From a virus, in the IMG/VR virus record IMGVR_UViG_3300030451_004293, positions 1-34,174 of that record: a stretch of 34,174 bases of DNA; one strand, written 5' to 3'. The number at the start of each line of letters is the position of its first letter. Position 1 is the stretch's first letter. Position numbers and translations under genes: made by a program. The notes beneath the pieces are model-generated. The model saw only the letters and a program-made list of their open reading frames with translations, was not told where the DNA came from and searched no databases. Below are positions 1 to 8,100 of this stretch, piece by piece.

Positions 1-86
1 CAACCGCAGTCGCATTTCTTTTTACCGCAACCGCCTTTTTTGCGTTTGCTTTTTACTTTTGTTTTTCGCTTAGAATAATGTGCCAT
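1..86 (-). CDS. Small basic Cys-containing protein (partial, runs off left edge)
   Basis: This is the N-terminal part of a gene cut by the left edge of the window: 28 complete codons with no stop. The start ATG (86-84) shares one base with the TAA of the gene upstream (TAATG junction), which supports the start and suggests coupled translation. The visible protein begins MAHYSKRK, continues as a Lys/Arg-rich stretch, and then has clustered cysteines and glycines (GGCGKKKCDCG). The cysteine spacing C-x4-C-x-C could bind metal, but the protein is incomplete and I do not recognise a family. It closes the run of small basic genes at this end of the window. Confidence 0.6.
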   Translation of the reverse strand, partial: MAHYSKRKTKVKSKRKKGGCGKKKCDCG

Positions 87-406
87 TAATAATTAGGTCT
101 AGTCATTTTTTTTTTGCGTTTTTCTTTTATTTCATTAAGTCTATCACCAGGAGATAGGCTAGGCAAACGTCTTTTTTCTTTTTTCATTCCATAATTTCCT
201 GAAGAAGATTTTTTTTGTTTCATAAGTTTACGCCTTGCATCACGTTTTTTTTGCTCAATACTTTTAGTATTTCTTACTTTTGGAGTTTCAGCTTTTGGCG
301 AGTTAACCTTTGCTTGAGGCTTTTCTTTGTTTTGTAAAACAGAAGATTTAGCACTCATTAGATTAGCATCTTGTTTTTGTTTTCTTTTTGAATATAGACC
401 TGGCAT
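86..406 (-). CDS. Lys/Arg-rich hypothetical protein (106 aa)
   Basis: A 106-residue protein dominated by Lys, Arg, Ser, Gln and Asn, with almost no hydrophobic core, so probably disordered. It opens MPGLYSKRKQKQ and has two strongly basic patches, at about residues 53-68 and 78-100. The start lies four bases after the stop of the preceding 50-residue gene and the stop overlaps the next ATG, so it sits in a tight cotranscribed row. No domain is recognised. Composition and position after the virion genes suggest a nucleic-acid-binding or virion-packaged basic protein, which is inference only. AT-rich DNA by itself raises lysine content, so composition is weak evidence. Confidence 0.65.
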   Translation of the reverse strand: MPGLYSKRKQKQDANLMSAKSSVLQNKEKPQAKVNSPKAETPKVRNTKSIEQKKRDARRKLMKQKKSSSGNYGMKKEKRRLPSLSPGDRLNEIKEKRKKKMTRPNY

Positions 407-410
407 AATT

Positions 411-563
411 TTAATATCTATTTAGTTTTGCTTTTCTTTTTGAACGTACTTTATTTTTTTTAGCTTTTTTAGCTTTTTTACCTTTTGCAGTTATTACTCC
501 ACGTCCAATAAGAACGTCTTTCATTGTTATTTTACCGTCTCCGGATAAGTCTTTCATTGCCAT
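411..563 (-). CDS. Small protein with EF-hand/dockerin-like Ca-binding loop and polybasic tail (50 aa)
   Basis: A short gene read directly from the minus strand: ATG at 563-561 and TAA at 413-411. The N-terminus (MAMKDLSGDGKITMKDVLIG) contains a 12-residue loop, Asp5 to Asp16, that matches the EF-hand/dockerin pattern D-x-[DNS]-G-D-G-x-[ILV]-x-x-x-[DE], followed by a short helix-like segment. The second half (about residues 28-50) is almost entirely Lys/Arg with a repeated KKA unit. It fits exactly between its neighbours (11 bases after the upstream stop, 4 before the next start), which argues for a real gene. The likely role is a Ca-binding, nucleic-acid-binding or virion accessory protein; function is unknown. 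A second ATG three codons in is also possible. Confidence 0.65.
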   Translation of the reverse strand: MAMKDLSGDGKITMKDVLIGRGVITAKGKKAKKAKKNKVRSKRKAKLNRY

Positions 564-574
564 AATTATAATTT

Positions 575-973
575 TTAAGATCTGTCAGATGCTGCAACTG
601 TAAATATCATTACTTCTACAAACTCTCCAGATGTACCGTTTACATAAACATCTTGTGCACCACTTCCTGGTATTATTGCAACTTCGCCTACATCTAAAGT
701 TGAAATACGATTAGATGCAATAGTATCAGTAGATGAGTTATGCACTTTTACAAAATGAGTTCCAGCTGTAGTACCTATGTTTTTAACTATTAATAATGTA
801 GCTCCAGTTAAATCAGCTTCTTGTATTTGAATTGCTGTACCAGTAAGCTGAATTTTTTTAATTTCATTAGCTAAATCTACTGTATAAGTTGTAGATAAAG
901 ATGTAGCTAAGGCATCAGAAAATGGGCCGCCTGCCTGTGATGTTAATGTTATCGCCGCTGTTAAAGTTGCCAT
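575..973 (-). CDS. Putative beta-rich virion/decoration protein (132 aa)
   Basis: A 132-residue, near-neutral protein made mostly of Thr, Ala, Val, Ile and Ser, with alternating hydrophobic residues typical of a beta sandwich (for example LLIVKNIGTTAGTHFVKVHN). It lacks the basic composition of its neighbours. There is no signal peptide or membrane segment. Small Thr/Ala/Gly-rich beta proteins in phage late regions are often capsid-decoration or fibre-associated proteins, so a virion surface role is plausible, but no family motif is certain. Its start follows a 24-base gap after the 265-residue gene upstream. Confidence 0.6.
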   Translation of the reverse strand: MATLTAAITLTSQAGGPFSDALATSLSTTYTVDLANEIKKIQLTGTAIQIQEADLTGATLLIVKNIGTTAGTHFVKVHNSSTDTIASNRISTLDVGEVAIIPGSGAQDVYVNGTSGEFVEVMIFTVAASDRS

Positions 974-997
974 ATTTTATTTATATTTTATAAATTA

Positions 998-1795
998 TTA
1001 GGTATATCTACCTACTCTATAATTACTTGTTTTTATTGTTCTTTTTTCTCCGGTACGAGGATTTATATATTCAAAAGTTTCCTTGCCAGCTTTTTTAGCC
1101 TTAGCCATAGCTGCAACATTACCTTTAGCCCGTTCTTGATATTTAGCTTTTTGTTGTTGTAAACTTGTTTTACCATATATACCTCCTCTACTTATGCGAG
1201 TATAATCTTCGGCAATCATAGAGTTTTTATTACTTTTCTTTTTTGTAGGATCGTAAGACGTTGTTTTACCTGAGCGATCAGTATATTCATAAACATTATC
1301 TTTGCTTTTTCTATTTACCTGAGATGGCGAAGATGGTTTATAGCCTTTAGGTTTAGGCATACTAGTAGATTTTTCAGGCTGACCAGATCTTTTATCTAAT
1401 GATATAGGCTTATTGTTTGCTTTTTCTTCTTTAAAAGCTCTTTTACGTCTATTCTCAGCTAGTCTTTCTTTCTTTTGTGATTCAATTGCTTGTGGAGCCA
1501 TGGTTCTTGCTAATCTTCTAGCATCACCGCGGCTTAGACCTTTTGTTGACATACCCGCCTCTGTAGGCTGTGGATTTCTTAAATTACGTCGTATTTTGCG
1601 ACGCATTTGTCTTTCTTCTCTTCTAGCATCGCCCTGTGGTGTAGCACCTACAAGACCTTTTATAGCACGGCCTATACCACCTAATATACCACCACCTGGT
1701 TTTCTTGCACTAGGACTTCTATCAAAGCCTCTACGCACCTCGTAAATGCCTCGCTTATTTCTTTTAGGTCCTTTTTGAAAAAATCCGTTTGCCAT
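998..1795 (-). CDS. Basic, low-complexity hypothetical protein (265 aa)
   Basis: A 265-residue protein rich in Lys, Arg, Gly, Ser and Asn. Near residues 34-50 it has a Gly-rich hydrophobic patch (GGGILGGIGRAIKGLVG), which could be an amphipathic or membrane-active helix; the rest looks disordered. Two short similar patterns occur near the C-terminus, YEYTDRSGKTTSYD (about residue 168) and FEYINPRTGEKRTIKT (about residue 241), and look like a duplicated beta-hairpin. A TATATTTG element lies 15 bases upstream of the ATG. The family is not recognised. Position after the ejected internal proteins allows a virion-associated DNA-binding role, which is inferred. Confidence 0.65.
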   Translation of the reverse strand: MANGFFQKGPKRNKRGIYEVRRGFDRSPSARKPGGGILGGIGRAIKGLVGATPQGDARREERQMRRKIRRNLRNPQPTEAGMSTKGLSRGDARRLARTMAPQAIESQKKERLAENRRKRAFKEEKANNKPISLDKRSGQPEKSTSMPKPKGYKPSSPSQVNRKSKDNVYEYTDRSGKTTSYDPTKKKSNKNSMIAEDYTRISRGGIYGKTSLQQQKAKYQERAKGNVAAMAKAKKAGKETFEYINPRTGEKRTIKTSNYRVGRYT

Positions 1796-1809
1796 AATAT
1801 AATTTTTTA

Positions 1810-1817
1810 CAAATATA
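1810..1817 (-). promoter_or_regulatory. TATATTTG element, possible Bacteroidota promoter -7 box
   Basis: The minus strand reads TATATTTG, a match to the Bacteroidota -7 consensus TAnnTTTG, in the 28-base gap before the 265-residue gene. I see no TTG at the expected 17-23 bases upstream, and the resulting leader would be under 10 bases, so this is weaker than the copy at 21171. Confidence 0.35.
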
Positions 1818-1823
1818 GTTAAA

Positions 1824-2108
1824 TTATTTAATTCCGTTAATGTGATCTACCTCAGGCAACCTCATTTTATTTCCAATGTTACCTTTAGTTACTTTACGTA
1901 TTTTTTTCTTTCTATCACGTCTTCTTTTTGACCGTGCTTTTTTAGCAGAATCAGAAGCATGATACTTGTTGTATTCATATTTATAATCGCGATTACCGTT
2001 TTTATATTTGCCATTAGCAGTAAACTTTTTACGCTTACTACCTTTCTTACGGCTTTTTTCGTTTTTACCGCGATTTGACTTATGTGATATTACTCTTAGC
2101 TCACTCAT
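1824..2108 (-). CDS. Basic protein resembling a permuted HNH-type phage protein (94 aa)
   Basis: A 94-residue, very basic protein whose ATG shares one base with the stop of the 2891-residue gene (TAATG). The centre (about residues 40-70: YKYEYNKYHASDSAKKARSK, then RRRDRKKK) resembles short phage proteins of the type YKxYHxSxxxKKxRAxRN that normally continue into an HNH-like end, VDHxxG followed by NLRVxSxxxNR. Here VDHINGIK lies at the extreme C-terminus, while an LRVISHKSNRG segment is at the N-terminus, so the order of the pieces looks swapped. I recall this family from marine phages and cannot verify it here. Nuclease activity is unproven. Confidence 0.6.
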   Translation of the reverse strand: MSELRVISHKSNRGKNEKSRKKGSKRKKFTANGKYKNGNRDYKYEYNKYHASDSAKKARSKRRRDRKKKIRKVTKGNIGNKMRLPEVDHINGIK

Positions 2109-5100
2109 TAGAATGGTTCTTCTACTTTATAATTTATTGTTGGATCATAGCCAACTTCCTCTTCTCTCATGTGTTCCCATATAGGTTCTATTGCTTTACC
2201 AATACCTGTTGCTGGAACACCAAGTCCTATTTCTAAAGCTGGTTTTGTTGCTTTAGCCCATTTTTCAATGGCATCATATATGTCTTCTGGCTCTATCTCT
2301 TCTTGCGCTTTTAATAATTCTTTATTAAAATTTAAAGCCTGTACTGTACCTCTACCAAAAGCTTCTATAGGACTTTCTAAAGGGGACATTCTATATCCGT
2401 AGTTTAAATCTTCAATATATAAATTTGTAAAAAAGCTTATAATATCTTTCATAATAAACATACCGTTAAAACTGCCTACTACAGCTGCTCTCATATGAGA
2501 TCTAGGAATAGCTCCTATTTCTATCTTATCCCAATTTTTCCATGAAGGATCGTCAATCCACGCCTGCATATTAAATTTTAAATCTTCTCCTCTTTCATCA
2601 TCGTCCATCATATATTTACGAGCGTAATTAAATGCATTTGTAGCACCTTGGAATAGTTGAGGTAATATAAAATGATATATTATTACTTTTTTTAAGTTTT
2701 CTAAGGATGTACCTTTTCCAGCACTTTGAGCTCGTATAGCCGCTCTTGATTGTCTATAATAAGACATTGGAGATGTAGCATACATAGCCATCATTTTACC
2801 TATAGGGTCTCTTTGCCCTACAGATAAATCAGATGCTTCAGATGCTTGCTGAGCAAATCTTGTTGACGCTTCAAATTCAGTGGCTGCTATTTCTCTTGCT
2901 TCTTGTTCTGTCTTTCCAGCTTCTAAAGCTTTATTGTATTCGTATTTATATTTTGGCCAGCCTCCAATTATAATAGCTAGTCTATCACCAAATACAACAG
3001 GAGACATTAAAGCATTCGTTAATCTTTTCTTTGCATAAGCGACTTTGTTTGGAACTCTTTCAAATTCAGCTGGACTTAGTACCTGTGCTAAAGCGTCATC
3101 AAATTGTAATCTTGAGTAACGTTTTTTCATATAAGGTAATGCCATTAATGTTTCATAAGCTTCTTTAAACTCTGGTAATAAAGCCTCTCCTTTTGATGTG
3201 TCACCAATTCTTGCTAGGTTTAATAAACCTTTACTAAACTCAGTTATTGGCATGTCTGCACCATAAGCTACAAAAGATGTAAGCTGCTTTAACGCAAGAG
3301 AAGGCTTTGCCCCTAAACTACCTATTACGTAGTTTGATCTTACAGTTTGTATTGTTTGCAATAAACCGTTCATTTCTCTTTCCTTACCAGCAAAACCACG
3401 AAGGTTCATATTTAAGTATTTATTATACTCAGGTCCAAAATCGTCGTTTATTTTATCTTTAACAGCTTCATTATTAAATACATTATTTAAATCAGTTAAA
3501 GGCTTTTGGTATGCTTTAAAGAACTCCATTTTATGTACAAAGCGTAACAACATATTATTAATATCTTGTTTAGCTAAAGCCATTGAATTATTTTGTTTTT
3601 CTTTAAAGTGACTGCTTGTCATTTGCTGATAAAAAGCTTCGGGTGTAAGTAAGTCAATTCCTTCATTTAACATATTAGAATCTAACTTTCTCATTACAGG
3701 AGAATACTTTTTATTTTTTGGTAAGCTAAATCCATAAACACCTCTAAAGACTTTATCCAAATTGGTATGGCCTTCATATAGTTCACCGTGTGAATACGCT
3801 GGGAAAAATTCATTTACAACAAAATCAGCCCATTTCATTAACTGAGGATCTACTAAATCAATAATAGCTTGTCCCTTATTAGTAATTTCATAACCTCCTT
3901 GTGTGTCTCTTTCATATGCTTCTTGCGCTGACTTCCTGATTTGAGCCAGTGCTTTTTCATGAGCCGAAGCTTGCATTTTTTGTTTAGCCTTTTTTGCCTT
4001 TGAAGAAATAGCTTTATCATCAAATTCTTTTTCAATTGCTTCAAGTTTTAACTTATTTATAGTGTTAATAGCATTTACTGCTTGCTCAACTGTTCTTGTT
4101 CTTAAACCTTCAAAGCCTTGACCTACAACTTGTATTTCAAGTTGATTGTACGCTTCAGCATCTTTTTGAAAGTCTTCAAATGATTTGTATCTTTCTTTTA
4201 AACTATATTTTCTACGCATCATACCCATAGTCTCAAAACCGCGATGGTTTGTAGGGTCTTGCATTTCAATATATATTTTAGCAGCTTCATTAGCTGACCA
4301 CTGTTCTGTTTCAGTTTGAGGATTACCTTCTTCGTCTAAATATTGTATGTATTTTTTAGTTTTATTTTTTCTTTCATTTTCTCTAAAAATATCAGTAACA
4401 TTTTTTTGATATTTATTTTTATTACGAGTATTTGCACTAGCGTCTAATTCTGCTATGTCATATATTTCTCGCATTTTTCTATTTAAAACTTCTAATACAG
4501 CATATTTATTTTGGTGATAATCGTTTTCAGCTTGTGACATTCTATTTAAAGCAAACTTTACAAGTGGGCTTTTAAACGTTTCACTTTCGCTATGATTTAT
4601 AGATAAGTCATCTAATATCGAATAAATATTTTGTGTACCATATAAGCCTAAATTAAGCCTAGGGCCTCTATATCTTTCTCTTGTGCCACCAAAAAATCTA
4701 GTTAAAAATGATCTTCTACCTTTTTTACCTCCATCACCCTCTAATATATCAAGAGCCATTCTTATATTTTCTTCTGTTTCTAAAGTACCTGTTTTAAATT
4801 CATTACCTTCTATCTCACCTTTTTTGAATGCATCTTTACCAAACAACTCAAGTTTTTGTATTGCTTTAAAATGACTTTCCCAGTTTGATTGAAAATCTTC
4901 AGTAGTAAAATCAACTAATTTTAATGCAGTAATCCATTGTTGTATTTCAGCTTCATAATCTTTATCTGTAGCTTTAGGATTTTCTTTTAAATATTGTTCG
5001 TGTAAAGCACTACGTTTAGCTTCGCCTTCTTCAGATGTAAATAGTTTTGATGTAAACTGGCTATATTGAATAGCTTCTTTTAACCAATTGTCGAGCTGTT

Positions 5101-8100
5101 CTTTACGAGCTCCAATAACATCACCATTGTAATCTACAATAGCTTCTGATATTTCTCCCAATGCTTTTAACTTATCCGCTGTTTTATCGTCATACAGCTT
5201 ACCTAATCCTTGCGGACCGCCTGATCTTTTTACAAAAGTTTTCTTTTTACCAAACTTAGAAAGATATTCTAAATAAGTATCAGGGGTTGTAACTTTTTCT
5301 CTTGCTATAAATAGCTCTGTATCTGGTGCAGCTTCAATCGTAACCTGCTGACCTAGCTGTTCATATTTATGTCCAAAAGGAATAAACTTTTCAGGGTTAG
5401 TTTTATTAACTCTATCAAGAGCGTAACCTAAATAGCCTTTTTCTCCGGTATAAGGTACATCATAATCAGATTGCATTATTTGAAATATTGCTTCATGACT
5501 TAGTGCATCAAAGCCTCCTTCATAAGCTACTTTGTCATAAGCATTAAAAGCTTCAGCCATTTTAGCAATTATTTCACCATTTGAATTATGATATGATGCA
5601 GTTAAATCTAATAACCGCACTATAGTTTCGTATCTATTTAGTATTTCAGCTCTTTCTGTTTCAGTTAAGTTTTCTTTACCTCTTGCTTGTAATTCGTTAT
5701 ATCTATTTAATACACTTTTATTTAAATCATTAAATACAAATCTAAGAGATGTAGGTAAGTAATCTTTAATTTTAGGCATTTGAACAACATTTCTACCACC
5801 ACCTAATAAATTTTCAATTGCAGTTTTTTCAGCCATTGCAACTGCATAAAACTTATCATTAAATCTTTGCTCTTGATATGAACTCCAAGTTTCTAATTTT
5901 TTAATATTAGTTTGCTTGTTTAATAGCTCAATATATTCTTCTCTTGATTGCTCACGTTCTAAAAATTCTTGCTGAGTTTGTATATCTTTTAAATCTTTTT
6001 GATTTTTTTCTTTTTCTTTTCTTAATTCAGTTGTATTTACAAGAAGTGGTTTAATTCTTGCAGCCATATTTTTATCTAAATATAATCCCGCAAACTTATT
6101 CATCACATCTCTTGTATTAGTGCCAAGTCCTAATCCGCTTTCTAAAGATTGGATAGCATGTTGTGTTTCATGAACTATGACACTTAAAACGTCTTTACCA
6201 GGCAAACCGCCCTCCATTAAATCAAATAAATCATTATCACTTGTTATGTTATATTCTTGCTTAAAAAATTTTAATAATTCTTCTCTTGACTTTGTTTTTA
6301 ATTCTGGGTCTAAATATATTTCAATACCTTTATTAATATTTGCAAAAACACCATGGGATTTTCTAGCTTGCTCTGTAAACTTGAAAGTAAGTTTCATATC
6401 AGCCAGCTCTGGGTAATATAATTTATATGGACCTTCTAATATTCTGCCAAGTGACATACTATAGTTTAAAGGACTAGCGGCGCTTGTTTTAGATATTACA
6501 TCTACTATATTTTCTAATGCGCCTTCAGTAAAATAACCTGGCCCTTCAAAAGACATCAGCTTACCAGTATTATTTAAATAGTAACCTGTTTCTTTATATA
6601 TATCAAACGGACTTTGATTATCTCTTCTCATTTCACGAGCAATCATTAAGTCATCATATATTTTTTCACCTGGCTTATGCTTTTTTACTATCGCACTTTC
6701 GCCTATAATATTAAAAGATTCATTTTCAGCTTTACCTTCTATAATAGGTAACTTTATTTCAGGACTGAATGATAATCTATTACCAGAACGAACAGCTCGT
6801 ACAATTTTATTTTTAAAAGAATTTAAATCAGATAAATCGCCAACAGTTATTTTTCTAAAGTCTGTACCTGTTTTTGTAAATAATTCAGTCATGGCATTGC
6901 CTATAAGGTTACTGTAAGCTGTTTTTAAGCCACGAGTAACGCTAGGAGTGAGTTGATCTTTAGCAAGTTCACTACCAAGCCATTCAGCCATTGTTTCGTT
7001 TAATATTAGCTTTTGGTTATCTGCTAATTGTTTAGCTAGTTCTACATCAGTAGGTATACCTTTTATTGGTTTTTTATAATTTTGTTGTGCCCACGCATAT
7101 TTTTCAGCATATTTTTTATTTGTTTTCATTTGAAACTCCAACTCTCTATATGCTTCGGGTGCTACAACTTTAATCATTTCTAATAATGGATGTGCAAGCT
7201 CATGAGCTAATATATAAGGAATATCTCTTGATTTTAGCGAAGAGTCTATAGACACATCAACATGAACTATATTGTCTTTACCTACAATAAAAGGATTTTT
7301 AGATTGTTTTAAAGCATCCGATTGTATTTGGCGTAAATCTTCTCTAAACTTTGTTTCGCTATACCCTTCTACACCATCTATTTTAGAACGGCCTTTATTA
7401 AATTTAGAAATAAGATTAGCGCGTTTTTCTGCTGCACGAGCATTAATAACTTTTGCAAGTGAATTAGCTTCAGTGTGAAATACAAACTTTACACCAATTT
7501 CTTTTGGCATAATATTTAAAAGCTTTTTAGCCACTTCAAGCCCTTTTAATAATTTAGGATTTCTTTGGTGTCTTTCTTTTTGTTTTTCAAATCCTATTTG
7601 ATTGTCAACAGTATTATTGCTTATTTCAACAACATTAAAGCTACCGCCTGTTTCTTTACCATCTCCAATAAATTCAGGTGTTTTATTATTTATATTTCTT
7701 TTTTCAGCTTCAAATATTTCTGTTGCTCGATCTTTATCAGCCTGTTTTATTTTTTTAACTTGACCTTTACTTAATCTATAATATTTACCATCAGCCCCTC
7801 TTCTTACAAAATATCCTGATAAATTATTATTACCTTCTATATAAGAATAGTCACCACCAGTACCACCGGTTTTACTTTGTCTTATTCTAAAATAAATAGG
7901 TCTTTCTTTACCAGACTCCATGTCAATAAAAGCTTGTTCTCTTATTATACCATATCGCTGTAAATATTTAGCTCTTGCAACTTCCTGGTCTTCTTGTCTT
8001 TTTAAATAATAATTATACATTTGCATTGGAGCATACATGCCACTTATTTTTTCAAAGTCTTTTTCTGTAAACTCAACAGCTTGTGAACCGTATAATTTTT

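Noticed and set aside
1413-1745. Plus-strand frame with Leu/Cys/Arg-rich product
   Set aside because: Mirror of the basic 265-residue gene; no domain and no promoter or leader.
3853-4044. Minus-strand 63-codon frame inside the giant gene
   Set aside because: Out-of-frame Lys/Leu-rich translation within a clearly coding region; A-rich DNA gives such frames by chance.
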